64,000 nt of DNA, taken from NCBI RefSeq assembly GCF_003312425.1, contig NZ_QNUX01000003.1, positions 62,001 through 126,000 of the forward strand, in the 5' to 3' direction. The notes beneath the pieces are model-generated. The model had not been told where the DNA came from. It made no database searches and saw only the letters and a program-made list of their open reading frames with translations. Positions 8,583 through 18,226 of this stretch are shown in pieces. The stretch's first letter is position 1; each line of letters starts with the position of its first letter. Both the position numbers and the translations under genes were made by a program. The DNA is from Flavobacterium psychrolimnae. GTDB taxonomy: Bacteria; Bacteroidota; Bacteroidia; Flavobacteriales; Flavobacteriaceae.

Positions 8583-9937
8583 TATTTTTTAATCATCTTT
8601 AATGTGTTATTGATGTAATCTCCGATATTATTGCCTTGCGCAACACCATTCTCAATAGCGGCTCTATAATGAATTCCTCCGTAAAGCCTGCTTATTGAAG
8701 CCTCTGCAGCTGCTTGTTTAAATGATTTAAAAGGTCTTTTAGGCAACCCAAAAGAAACTTCTGAGTCATCGATATAACTAAAATTATCTCCAAAAATAGA
8801 GGTTAGAATAATTGCCGAACACGAAGAAACAACAGAATGTCCACTTACATATTCCGGAAAAGGAGGCGTTTGTAATTGTGGTCTCCAGTTTTCATCTATG
8901 TTTTGATTTATATACGTTTCAGGACGCACAACATTACTTCTATATTTTTCTTCCCAGCAACTAATGAAACTTTCAAAAATTCCAATTGATGTTATAGTAT
9001 ACGCAAAAACAGTAGTTTCAAAATCTGATTTCGATTTTTTTAAAGCAATTTTAGTAATGTTAATCCAATGCGCATCAGGTGTATTTTTCTTCTTTGCAAA
9101 CATCATGTGTCCTTGTATGACTGTAGCATAGGGATTACAATCCCAAAAGGAAGCAATAGCCGATTCTTCAGGAATTGGTTTGCCTGGATTTTTCTCTACT
9201 TCTATTAATTTTTCAGAAATCAAATTTCCTACATCATATGTTTCTTTGGCCTCTTTGTAAAAAGCAGAGTTTTTATCCGTGGAAAACGGATAAGCTGGAA
9301 TAGGCCTGAATTGTGAAGCCGAATCCATAACTAAAGTTCTTATTTCGCCCCAATGTGGTTCCACACCATCCATGTAAGATGGCGGAGTTGGCTGCCATCT
9401 GCCCGGTTGATCTGCATAAACTGAAAATTTAGAAGAAGTTCGCGTTTCTTTATAATTATCTTTACCCATCCACATTTTGATTCTGTCTACCACTTTCAAG
9501 GCATATTCTTTAGACACATCAAATTCTTTTTGATTTTCAGAACCCCATTTTTTATATAAACTATCTCGATATTTTTCTAATGCTACTTCAGAAAAAATGA
9601 GTTGTTTACTCACTTCAATATGGGCAATAATTGCTGCTAAATTTTTATTTACGCCACTTTTAGGATCTAGTTTAGGAATAGAATCTAACCCTTTTAACTG
9701 CCCTTGTAAACTTTCATATTTAGTGTTGTTTTGAGCCATAATCTCATAAGCGGCAACATTAGGATAAACATAAATTCTGCTGGCAACCGGAGGCGAAAAT
9801 ATATCATGGACCATAATTCCTGTTACAGTATCAACTGCCGCACAGAAATCATCTGTTGTTACTTTAATAGGAGTGTCTTTTTTACATGAAGTTAAAAAAA
9901 GCATCACAAGTCCTAAAAGATAAATTTTAGAGTTCAT
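8582..9937 (-). CDS. Vanadium-dependent haloperoxidase / PAP2-superfamily lipoprotein
   Basis: I choose the ATG at 9937 because it gives a lipoprotein signal, MNSKIYLLGLVMLFLTSC, with the lipid cysteine at residue 18. The upstream in-frame ATGs at 9997 and 9967 would overlap the previous gene. The mature protein has the PAP2/vanadium haloperoxidase active site in order: KYRSNVVRP (K-x6-RP), PEYVSGHS (SGH) and SRLYGGIHY (SR-x5-H). The usual aspartate four residues after the last histidine is alanine. The family either oxidises halides with hydrogen peroxide or removes phosphate (acid phosphatase). It sits between two giant FG-GAP/ASPIC lipoproteins and the GyrI-like protein in the SusCD operon and would be anchored in the outer or inner membrane facing the periplasm. 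Halide oxidation is not shown by the sequence. Confidence 0.82.
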   Translation of the reverse strand: MNSKIYLLGLVMLFLTSCKKDTPIKVTTDDFCAAVDTVTGIMVHDIFSPPVASRIYVYPNVAAYEIMAQNNTKYESLQGQLKGLDSIPKLDPKSGVNKNLAAIIAHIEVSKQLIFSEVALEKYRDSLYKKWGSENQKEFDVSKEYALKVVDRIKMWMGKDNYKETRTSSKFSVYADQPGRWQPTPPSYMDGVEPHWGEIRTLVMDSASQFRPIPAYPFSTDKNSAFYKEAKETYDVGNLISEKLIEVEKNPGKPIPEESAIASFWDCNPYATVIQGHMMFAKKKNTPDAHWINITKIALKKSKSDFETTVFAYTITSIGIFESFISCWEEKYRSNVVRPETYINQNIDENWRPQLQTPPFPEYVSGHSVVSSCSAIILTSIFGDNFSYIDDSEVSFGLPKRPFKSFKQAAAEASISRLYGGIHYRAAIENGVAQGNNIGDYINNTLKMIKK

Positions 9938-9971
9938 GTTATTGGGTTTAATTATTTTTTTTATCATTAAA

Positions 9972-12900
9972 TTATTTCTTAGCTGAAGGCAGTTCATACA
10001 ATTCAGCTTTTTTATTATTGATGGTAATCAACATATATTTCTTTCCATTGAAATTGATTATATCCAAATGTCTAACTGCCTTTTGAGTCAAGTTGATTCC
10101 TATTTGATTACCTAAAAATATGGTTTTCTCATTTTTGATTAAAGCACCTGAAAAACCATCAAATCTACTGTGATATGGTGAAACCCCAAAGTAATTTCCG
10201 GCTACAAAAACTTCCTCTTTAGCATCTGAATCAAAATTAGATTTCAGAAAACTAGTGATTGGAGCCACTTGCATTTTATTCGAAAAAGGAACAAAAGTAA
10301 ATTTCCCTTTATCGTTTCTTAAGTAACCAGATTTCAAATTATGAACTTCGAATAACTTTCCTTTCTCCAGCATTTTTGGATCAAAAACTTCTTCAAGTGT
10401 TTTTCCTGCGAACGATTTATAACTATTGAATTTCTTTTTTAGCATTCCGCTGAATTGTTCCGCTAATTCGTCCAGCCCTAATGTTGTGTAATATTTTGCA
10501 TTTTTTTCAATTGCCACGATAGTTTCAAAAGATCCGTTAGCATCAAAATCATCATAATACATTTTCATCGGAAAATCCTGTGAAGCTTTAAATTTAGAAT
10601 TCATTCCCCAGTTTCCTACCAAATAATCTTCGTCACCATCCTGATCAATGTCAAACGAAAGTACTGACTGCCATAATCCATTGCTTTTTTCTGGAAAAAC
10701 GGTTGCTGTTACATCAGTGAATTTACCGTTTTTATTAGCGAAAAAAGTAGGTTTCATCCATTCACCAACAACAATTAAATCTGTTTTTCCATCTTTGTTG
10801 AAATCAGTGAAAACAGCATCGGTAACCATTCCTATTTTCTCAAAAGTTTTATTTTGAACAATAGTAAATACTCCTTTATTGTTGTTCAACAAATAACAAT
10901 CCGGCATGCTTCCAAATCTATTATTGATTGAATTATTGCCCACAAAAATATCTAAATCTCCGTCTTTATCATAATCAAAAGCCTTTACAACTGATGCATT
11001 TTGAGTCAGCTTAGGCAAAACTGTATTTAGAAACTGATTGTCTTTATTTAAATACAAACGGTCTTGCAAATTAGATGCGTTTTCACCTCCACCGGAAGCA
11101 ACATAAATGTCGTTCGTTTTATCATTATTAAAATCGCCTATGGCAACGGAAGCATCTTCAAAAATAGAGTCTTTTTCGATTACAGAAAATCCTTTTTTAG
11201 AAAACCCGGTAGCATTTTGAAAATAAATCGCTGCTTTTTTACCTTTGGAACCACCAAAGAAAATATCTTCTTTACCATCGCCATTCAAATCCCCAACTGT
11301 AGTTGCAGAGCCACGATCAGAACGTTGGTATGGAATCAGTTTTTGTGATAAAATATCTATAAAATCGTTTTCCTGATGCACAAAGTCAATTCCCAAACCA
11401 GCTTCTACTTTTTTGAAAATTGGCAAAACACTTGGATGCAATTTTTTATAATCAAAAGCTTTTCTGTTCTGATTGGCTTTTATGGTAAGTGTTTGACACG
11501 TTTTAACATTCTTTATTGTTTGATACGTTTTATCTGGCCAAATCACCACTAACGAATCTATTTTAGTTGTTTTTCCATAACCAAAATGAATTATTGGTTC
11601 TGATGATGACTGAAATCCTCTAGTGGTTTGCAGTTCCTTAAATTGTTTTTTTCCTTTGGAATACGAAATTACTTTGGCTCCTATCCCAAACGTGTTTTTT
11701 CCTGTAAATCGCAGTTTTAATTTTAAATAGTTTGATTTGGTATCCGTTTTATTGATATAAACGGATGCAATTGCGTTGGTATTATTGGTAATTACATCTA
11801 GATCTCCATCATTGTCAATATCCGCATAACCACTACCATTTGAAATTATAGAGTCGTTTTCTATCCAATCACTTGAACGGTTTTTAAACTGCAAATCAGC
11901 TGCACCTTGAAAAACATAATTGGTCACATTTCCCTTTGGCATTCGCTTCAACGCTTCTTTATCCAATAACTTCGTCGTGCTGATTTTGCTTTTTATTTGA
12001 TCGTTTGAATAGTATTTCACGTAATCTAAATCGTTAGGACGCTTTGGAATTCCGTTACTTACAAAAATATCCTGCTCTCCATCTTGATCATAATCCCCAA
12101 ATAAAGTACTCCAACTCCAATCAGTTGCCGCAACACCGCTCAACAAAGCCGTTTCAGTGAAACCGCCACCTGCTTGATTTAACTGCAACGTATTTCTGGA
12201 GTATTGATAATGATAGCCTAGTTTTTCGGTTCTCATTTTCAACATTTGTACATTATCATCCCCTAAAGACGATTTCAAAACTTTCTCATCTTCGGGCAAC
12301 ATATCTAAACTTAAAATATCGGGAAAACCGTCATGATTTACATCTGCAACATCAACCCCCATTGAAAAACGACTGGTGTGACCAAAATACTGTTTCAAAC
12401 TTTCAGTAAAAGTTCCGTCACCATTATTTAAATAGTAATAATCATCTTCATGAAAATCATTCCCCACATAAATATCCGGATAACCATCTAAATTAAAATC
12501 AGAAACTGCTAATCCCAAACCATAGCCATTAGCACCGCCAAAAATTCCTGCCTGTTCACTAACATCTACAAATTTTCCATTATCATTTCGGAATAATTTA
12601 TCGCCACATTCGTAGCTTCTTTTATTTCGAACAGCTGCATTTCCAAAAGATGATTCAGAATGTACGGCGTGATTCAATAAATACATGTCTAAATCTCCAT
12701 CTAAATCATAATCAAAAAATGCTGCCGAAGAGCTGTAATTATCTAAATCCAATCCGTATTCAGCCGCGCTTTCAGTAAACGTGTTGTCTTTATTATTGAT
12801 AAACAACTCATTTTGACCTTCAAAACCATTAATCCCAACTACCGCACAAACATAAATATCAAGATATCCATCTCCATTTACATCAGCCATAACGGTTCCC

Positions 12901-13232
12901 GCGTTCCAATCACTTTGACTTTCAACTCCAGCTTTTGCTGAAATATCCTCAAATTTATTTTTTCCTTTATTTAAGTACAATTTATTTTTTCCCTGATTTG
13001 AAGTAAAATAAATATCTACCAAACCATCATTATTGATGTCACCAAGAGCTACTCCTCCGCCATTATAATAATAGAGATAATCTAAAATAGAGATATTTTT
13101 GGACTCAACTAATTCGTTATTGAAAGTGATATTGCTTTCGTCAGAAGACAATTTTTCAAACAATTGTCCTTCCTTTTTGGAACAACCCATAAACAGCAAT
13201 GAAGCCAGTCCTATTCTGAAAAAATTATTCAT
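9972..13232 (-). CDS. FG-GAP/VCBS repeat lipoprotein with ASPIC/UnbV domain (CRTAC1-like), second copy
   Basis: The ATG at 13232 gives MNNFFRIGLASLLFMGCSKK, a lipoprotein signal (Cys17), and is preferred to the ATG at 13262. The 1086-residue protein is a chain of FG-GAP/VCBS repeats with calcium-loop DxDxDG motifs (GDINNDGLVDIYF, ADVNGDGYLDIYV, FDYDLDGDLDMYL, GDYDQDGEQDIFV, GDLNGDGKEDIFF, FDYDKDGDLDIFV). In the middle is an ASPIC/UnbV domain with TTRGFQSSSEPIIHFGYG and SLVVIWPDKTYQTI. Two beta-propellers flanking the ASPIC module are the likely shape. Such proteins are surface-exposed in Bacteroidetes and bind calcium; ligand unknown. The start overlaps the stop of the upstream paralogue by eight bases. 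A glycan-binding role beside SusCD is inference. Confidence 0.85.
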   Translation of the reverse strand: MNNFFRIGLASLLFMGCSKKEGQLFEKLSSDESNITFNNELVESKNISILDYLYYYNGGGVALGDINNDGLVDIYFTSNQGKNKLYLNKGKNKFEDISAKAGVESQSDWNAGTVMADVNGDGYLDIYVCAVVGINGFEGQNELFINNKDNTFTESAAEYGLDLDNYSSSAAFFDYDLDGDLDMYLLNHAVHSESSFGNAAVRNKRSYECGDKLFRNDNGKFVDVSEQAGIFGGANGYGLGLAVSDFNLDGYPDIYVGNDFHEDDYYYLNNGDGTFTESLKQYFGHTSRFSMGVDVADVNHDGFPDILSLDMLPEDEKVLKSSLGDDNVQMLKMRTEKLGYHYQYSRNTLQLNQAGGGFTETALLSGVAATDWSWSTLFGDYDQDGEQDIFVSNGIPKRPNDLDYVKYYSNDQIKSKISTTKLLDKEALKRMPKGNVTNYVFQGAADLQFKNRSSDWIENDSIISNGSGYADIDNDGDLDVITNNTNAIASVYINKTDTKSNYLKLKLRFTGKNTFGIGAKVISYSKGKKQFKELQTTRGFQSSSEPIIHFGYGKTTKIDSLVVIWPDKTYQTIKNVKTCQTLTIKANQNRKAFDYKKLHPSVLPIFKKVEAGLGIDFVHQENDFIDILSQKLIPYQRSDRGSATTVGDLNGDGKEDIFFGGSKGKKAAIYFQNATGFSKKGFSVIEKDSIFEDASVAIGDFNNDKTNDIYVASGGGENASNLQDRLYLNKDNQFLNTVLPKLTQNASVVKAFDYDKDGDLDIFVGNNSINNRFGSMPDCYLLNNNKGVFTIVQNKTFEKIGMVTDAVFTDFNKDGKTDLIVVGEWMKPTFFANKNGKFTDVTATVFPEKSNGLWQSVLSFDIDQDGDEDYLVGNWGMNSKFKASQDFPMKMYYDDFDANGSFETIVAIEKNAKYYTTLGLDELAEQFSGMLKKKFNSYKSFAGKTLEEVFDPKMLEKGKLFEVHNLKSGYLRNDKGKFTFVPFSNKMQVAPITSFLKSNFDSDAKEEVFVAGNYFGVSPYHSRFDGFSGALIKNEKTIFLGNQIGINLTQKAVRHLDIINFNGKKYMLITINNKKAELYELPSAKK

Positions 13233-16200
13233 TACGTCTAAATATTTTTGGAGTATTATCATTTACAACAGCTATAATTGAAACTGTTTTGTTTTTATCT
13301 TTTACTATTTTCACCTGTTTTACTTCCCCTTTTATGAAGAAACCGGATTGATTGTAAGGCAACCAGGAAAAAGTTCCGTTTTTACTTCCTAAAAGTACAC
13401 TGCCGTAATTAGCATCCAGTCGGGAGAATTGTGGTTTGAATTCGTATTGATTTCCGCCCAATATTAAATCCAAAATTCCATCATTATTAACATCCATTGT
13501 AGTAATGGTATTCACACATGAAAACTGAACTTCTTTTGGAAGTGCTTTTACCTCAAACTTGCCATTTCCTTTGTTGATTGCAATAACACTTTCTTGAATA
13601 TTTACTGTCTTCTGGATTGAATTATCGACTACTTCTTTAGCAAATAATTCCTGAAATGTTTTCTTAGAATAATCCGCATAACTCAAATTTTTCTTCTTAA
13701 TTGAAGGGATTTGCTTGGCTAATTCTTGTTTTAGATTTATGGGTAAATCTTTGCCTTCAATAGAACGGGTTGCGATTTGTTCAATAGTTCCATTATTATC
13801 AAAATCATTGGTAAACAATTTCATTGGATTTGCACTCGTTGCTTTGTAGTTCGTATTTGTCCCTTTATTTCCCAGAATCAAATCTTTTTTGCCGTCATTG
13901 TTCAAGTCAACACAACTTACAGCATTCCAAAAACCTAGATAACCCGAAAGATTCGATTTAAATTCTACTAATCGGCGTCCATTATTTTTGAAAATCATTG
14001 GAGCTGTCCAATCCCCAACTAAAATTAAATCTTTTTTGGAATCATTATCAATATCTTCCCAAATTGCATCGGTTATCATTCCAACCGAGTTAATTTTGAA
14101 TGCTTTTTTATCCGTTACGTTAGTAAAATTTCCTTTGCCGTCATTTTCCAATAACAAATGTTTAGGATCAATTCCATAAACACCCGGAACGCTTCGGCTT
14201 CCTATAAACACATCAATATCACCATCATTATCGAAATCATTTGGTGCTATTACCGAGACGTTGTTTTTGGTTGTTGGCATATTGGTTTTGCTTTTCACAA
14301 AAACTCCTTTTCCGTTATTCAAATACAGACGGTTTTTATAATTCGCCTGATCCGCTTTTTCATTTCCACCAGAACCCACCAATAAATCGATGTCTCCATC
14401 ATTATCAGCATCAAAAAAACTGGCCGCAGTATCTTCAAAAATAGCATCTGCATCTAAATCCTTCTGATCAGTAACTGAATAATTACCATTCCCTTTATTT
14501 AAATATATTTTACCGGCTTGCCCTTTGGCTCCGCCAATAAAAACATCCTCATTCCCATCACCGTTAATATCAGCAACTGCTAATGACGGCCCTTCTTGAG
14601 AAAGCATTTTAGAAATTAAACCTTCATGATCAAAATCGACATAATTATTTTCTTTGTGTGCTAAAAATTGATTTTTCTTTTCAGTAAATAATGGTTTTGA
14701 CTTGACAATTTTTGGAACGTAATCTACTTTAGCATTGGTAATATCCAAATTTAAAGTGCTATTATTGGCTATTTTCTTAATCGTTTGAAATTTACCATTT
14801 GGCCAAATTACTTGTAATGAATCAATTTTTTTGGTTCCAATTCCAAAAGTCATCACATAATCAATTGATGATTGAAAACCTCTGGAAGGAATTAATTCTT
14901 GTCTCAAAATTTCTTTACCCGAGAATAATTCGACAACACTTCCAACAGCAAACTTATTTTGCCCTTCGCCTTTCAACTTTACTTTTATATAATGATTGTT
15001 TTTGTTTTTTTGCGAGTTATTGCGATAGATAAACGATTCCATGTTGACATTATTGACAATCAAATCTAAATCGCCGTCATTATCTAAATCGCCATAAGCT
15101 GCTCCATTAGAAAAACTTGGAGTATCTAATCCCCACTTTATGGCCTCATTACTAAAGGTCAGATTTTTATTATTCTTGAAGGCGTAATTAGGTATTGGTG
15201 TACTTGGCATTTTACTGATAATGGTTTGTATTTCTTCTTTTTTACCAGTAACAACCATTTTCTGCATAAATTCATTGGCAAAAAAATCAACAAAATCCTG
15301 ATTGGTTAAATCGTTAAAAATTCCGTTACAAACATAGATATCTTTGTAACCATCATTGTCCATATCAAATAATAAAGCACCCCAACTCCAGTCAGTTTTA
15401 GCAACGCCGGCATGATTCGCTATTTCAAGAAATTGATTATTGCCATTATTTATTTGCAGCGTATTCTGCATATATTGTGTATAAAAATCCAGATTTACTT
15501 TTCTTGTAAATAAATCATAGTTTTCAAAATTTGTAGTCGTTTTTAAGCGTTCGTCCGGTTCCGGTAACATATCTGTTACAAAAATATCGGCTTTCCCGTC
15601 ATTGTTCACATCTGCCATATCAGCTCCCATTGAAGATTGGCTGATGTGTGATGTCCATCCCTGAATTTGTTCGGTAAAGGTTCCGTTTTTATTATTTATG
15701 TATAAATAATCTCTTTCATAAAAATCATTCGAAATGTAAATATCTGGATATAAATCCCCGTTTACATCTCCCACGGTAACTCCAAGACCAAAGCCTATCA
15801 GACTTCCATAAATACCTGATTTTTCACTTACATCTACAAATTTTCCATTATCATTACGCAAAAGTTTATCTCCTCCACCTTTCAGAATTTCGGCTACATC
15901 CCAATCTTTATCTCTTAAATCTCTTTTATTGGAATAATTAAGACTGCTTACCGGAATAAAACTGTTGTTCAGAATATAGACATCTAAATCTCCATCTTTA
16001 TCATAATCAAAGAAAGCTGCGTGAGTTGTAATTCCTGTATCGGCCAGATTATATTCAGCTGCTTTTTCAGTAAAAGTATTATTGCCGTTATTGATGAAAA
16101 GCTCATTTTTTTGTTGGTCGCCCAAACTATTTCCTGCATTACAAACATAAATATCGAGTAAACCATCCGCATTTAAATCAACCATTACTACGCCAGTTGA

Positions 16201-16542
16201 CCAAGTTTTAGTTCCTTGAACACCTGCTTTTTTAGAAATATCCTCAAATTTAAAATTCCCTTTATTTAAGTAGAGTTTGTTGGTTCCGAGATTAGAAGTA
16301 AAATAAACATCCGAAAGACCATCATTATTAATGTCTCCAATAGCTACACCACCACCATTGTAAAAATTTCGGTACTTGAATATATTCATATCCGCACCAT
16401 TTTTCACTTCATTGATAAAATCAATTCCAGTTTGGGAAGCATCTAATTTGGAAAACAAAGCGTCTTTATTCTCTGAATTTTCTTTGGAACAATTGGAAAA
16501 AAACAGAATAATTAGGGGTAATAAGACAAAACGATTTGACAT
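13225..16542 (-). CDS. FG-GAP/VCBS repeat lipoprotein with ASPIC/UnbV domain (CRTAC1-like), first copy
   Basis: Start at 16542 is chosen for the lipoprotein signal MSNRFVLLPLIILFFSNCSK (Cys18); an in-frame ATG at 16557 would add five residues. The 1105-residue protein has the same architecture as its downstream neighbour: FG-GAP/VCBS repeats with GDINNDGLSDVYF, VDLNADGLLDIYV, FDYDKDGDLDVYI and GDLDNDGDLDLIV, an ASPIC/UnbV module (ELIPSRGFQSSIDYVMTFG, SLQVIWPNGKFQTI), then a second repeat block (ADINGDGNEDVFI, FDADNDGDIDLLV, NDFDNDGDIDVFI). The two copies are diverged tandem paralogues. A hairpin at 16638-16662 separates it from susD, so its level may differ from that of SusCD. Function is unrecognised beyond calcium-binding repeat structure; carbohydrate or protein binding at the surface is likely. 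Confidence 0.85.
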   Translation of the reverse strand: MSNRFVLLPLIILFFSNCSKENSENKDALFSKLDASQTGIDFINEVKNGADMNIFKYRNFYNGGGVAIGDINNDGLSDVYFTSNLGTNKLYLNKGNFKFEDISKKAGVQGTKTWSTGVVMVDLNADGLLDIYVCNAGNSLGDQQKNELFINNGNNTFTEKAAEYNLADTGITTHAAFFDYDKDGDLDVYILNNSFIPVSSLNYSNKRDLRDKDWDVAEILKGGGDKLLRNDNGKFVDVSEKSGIYGSLIGFGLGVTVGDVNGDLYPDIYISNDFYERDYLYINNKNGTFTEQIQGWTSHISQSSMGADMADVNNDGKADIFVTDMLPEPDERLKTTTNFENYDLFTRKVNLDFYTQYMQNTLQINNGNNQFLEIANHAGVAKTDWSWGALLFDMDNDGYKDIYVCNGIFNDLTNQDFVDFFANEFMQKMVVTGKKEEIQTIISKMPSTPIPNYAFKNNKNLTFSNEAIKWGLDTPSFSNGAAYGDLDNDGDLDLIVNNVNMESFIYRNNSQKNKNNHYIKVKLKGEGQNKFAVGSVVELFSGKEILRQELIPSRGFQSSIDYVMTFGIGTKKIDSLQVIWPNGKFQTIKKIANNSTLNLDITNAKVDYVPKIVKSKPLFTEKKNQFLAHKENNYVDFDHEGLISKMLSQEGPSLAVADINGDGNEDVFIGGAKGQAGKIYLNKGNGNYSVTDQKDLDADAIFEDTAASFFDADNDGDIDLLVGSGGNEKADQANYKNRLYLNNGKGVFVKSKTNMPTTKNNVSVIAPNDFDNDGDIDVFIGSRSVPGVYGIDPKHLLLENDGKGNFTNVTDKKAFKINSVGMITDAIWEDIDNDSKKDLILVGDWTAPMIFKNNGRRLVEFKSNLSGYLGFWNAVSCVDLNNDGKKDLILGNKGTNTNYKATSANPMKLFTNDFDNNGTIEQIATRSIEGKDLPINLKQELAKQIPSIKKKNLSYADYSKKTFQELFAKEVVDNSIQKTVNIQESVIAINKGNGKFEVKALPKEVQFSCVNTITTMDVNNDGILDLILGGNQYEFKPQFSRLDANYGSVLLGSKNGTFSWLPYNQSGFFIKGEVKQVKIVKDKNKTVSIIAVVNDNTPKIFRRNE

Positions 16543-16637
16543 ATTATATTGAGGCATTTTAGTTAGGTAATTGCTTGTTTAGAATTGCCTAATTTATATA
16601 ATATTGATATAAAAAAAGAATAAAATAGATATAAAAT

Positions 16638-16662
16638 AAAGAGGGTAATAAATACCCTCTTT
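16638..16662 (-). terminator. Intra-operon hairpin between susD and the first FG-GAP/ASPIC gene
   Basis: Perfect 10-bp stem (16638-16647 / 16653-16662) with a five-base loop ATAAA. On the minus strand it is followed by an A/T-rich CTTTATTTTAT stretch without a clean T run, so it may be a partial terminator or an mRNA 3'-end stabiliser for susCD rather than a full stop. Confidence 0.5.
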
Positions 16663-16700
16663 ATAACTAACTCAAAAAACAATTAATAGTAAACAAATCT

Positions 16701-18215
16701 TTAATAACCAGGGTTTTGTGTCAAATTCGCATTAAATAATGCATCCGCTGGAATTGGGAACAAAATATATTTAGCATCTGAAACATAAGGCTTCAATTCT
16801 CTTGCTTCCAAGAATTTACCAAAACGAATCATATCATTTCTTCTCCATCCTTCTAACCATAATTCTTTTCCTCTCTCTAAATATACTCCGTCTAAAGTTG
16901 CTGCTGATGCTGCTTGACCTGATCTAGCAGCGATGTCAGTCATAATAGTTCCAACACTTCCTGTACCTCCTCTTAAGATTGCTTCTGCCTTCATTAACAA
17001 AGCATCCGAATATCTCATGAATACATAATCATTATCCGGGGTATTCACATTAGCCGCATCTGGAATGTATTTTTGCATTCTGATACCAGCTGTCTCCAAA
17101 GTAGCTCCGCTTGTAATTAAAGTTACTGCCGGAGTAAAAAATAATGGATTCCCTCTTCTGTCATTCAAAGCAACTGTTCCTCCAGGTTTGTACATTTGGC
17201 CAACTTGTAATCCAACAGGATTACCGAAAGCAGTGATGATTGCCGGATCAGCATTTTTGATACGTCTGTCATTTGGATTAAACTTGTTGTAGTACTCTGC
17301 AACAGTAGAGAAACCATTCCATCCATCAGGAGTTTGGTTGTAGTGCATTGACATTCTCCAATGGTATTGAATTCCTCCACCTGCTCCACCTCTTACGTTC
17401 TTAGCCGAAAACAAGATTTCTGGTGAAGTATTATTTGCAGGTTTAAAGTTATCCCAGTAATCAGTAGCTAAACTACTGCTAATAGCATTCACATGTTCAA
17501 CAACCTTAGTCATATCAGCAGCAGCAAAAGTATATGGACCTGCCGCCGCAGAGGCAGTAAACACTCCTTTATTCAAATACAATTTAGCTAATAAAAAATG
17601 TGCTGCATCTTTGTTTGCAATACTTGCATCATTTGCAGTTCTTGCAGGTAATTGAGAGACAACAGCCTCTAGTTCACTAATTACAAAATCAGTAGCCTCA
17701 GTTCTAGTCCATACTTTTGGATCATCTGTCAACTTAGAACCTGCTTCTCTGTAAGGAACTTGCCCAAATAAATCAATTACGTTATAATAGTAAAAAGCTC
17801 TTAAAAAACGCGCCTGTGTTACTTCAGAACCCGTACCGTTTTCTACTACTAAACTACAATTGTATGCATTTGATAACAAAGCATTCCATGCATTTCTAAC
17901 CTCATTATGATCTGGTGCCCACGTATGCACGTGAATTTGTCTCCAAGTAGCATTATCATCCCAGTCACCACCACGAGTTGGCCCCACTAAAGCATCAGTT
18001 GACATTTCATCCAAAGCAAACATTTGCCCTTGAGTTTCAAAACCTCGTAATCCTTCATAAGATGACTGCAATATAGCAGCAGTATTAATAGCACCACCTT
18101 CTTCTGCACTATTAACATAACCATCTAATACTTCTTCATCTAAATTAGTACAACCTACGCCTAAAGCTATAGTCCCTACAAAAAAGATGCTTTTTATAAT
18201 ATTTATTCTTTTCAT
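16701..18215 (-). CDS. SusD/RagB family outer-membrane lipoprotein
   Basis: A 504-residue lipoprotein (signal MKRINIIKSIFFVGTIALG then VGC, Cys22). The N-terminal region (LDEEVLDGY, ILQSSYEGLRGFETQ) and middle region (ARFLRAFYYYNVIDLFGQVPY) carry the TPR-like core of SusD proteins. The C-terminal part contains YVFMRYSDALLMKAEAILRG, ERGKELWLEGWRRNDMIRFG and ILFPIPADALFNANLTQNPGY, the conserved C-terminal SusD blocks. It captures oligosaccharides at the cell surface and lids the SusC pore. It lies 11 bases after susC. The substrate is not recognisable from the sequence; the linked enzymes point to a fructose- and alpha-glucose-containing sugar. Confidence 0.96.
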   Translation of the reverse strand: MKRINIIKSIFFVGTIALGVGCTNLDEEVLDGYVNSAEEGGAINTAAILQSSYEGLRGFETQGQMFALDEMSTDALVGPTRGGDWDDNATWRQIHVHTWAPDHNEVRNAWNALLSNAYNCSLVVENGTGSEVTQARFLRAFYYYNVIDLFGQVPYREAGSKLTDDPKVWTRTEATDFVISELEAVVSQLPARTANDASIANKDAAHFLLAKLYLNKGVFTASAAAGPYTFAAADMTKVVEHVNAISSSLATDYWDNFKPANNTSPEILFSAKNVRGGAGGGIQYHWRMSMHYNQTPDGWNGFSTVAEYYNKFNPNDRRIKNADPAIITAFGNPVGLQVGQMYKPGGTVALNDRRGNPLFFTPAVTLITSGATLETAGIRMQKYIPDAANVNTPDNDYVFMRYSDALLMKAEAILRGGTGSVGTIMTDIAARSGQAASAATLDGVYLERGKELWLEGWRRNDMIRFGKFLEARELKPYVSDAKYILFPIPADALFNANLTQNPGY

Positions 18216-18226
18216 TGTTCTTTTAA

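Noticed and set aside
9972..16542. Two FG-GAP proteins as a recent repeat or one split gene
   Set aside because: Each has its own lipoprotein signal, full repeat-ASPIC-repeat layout and diverged sequence.
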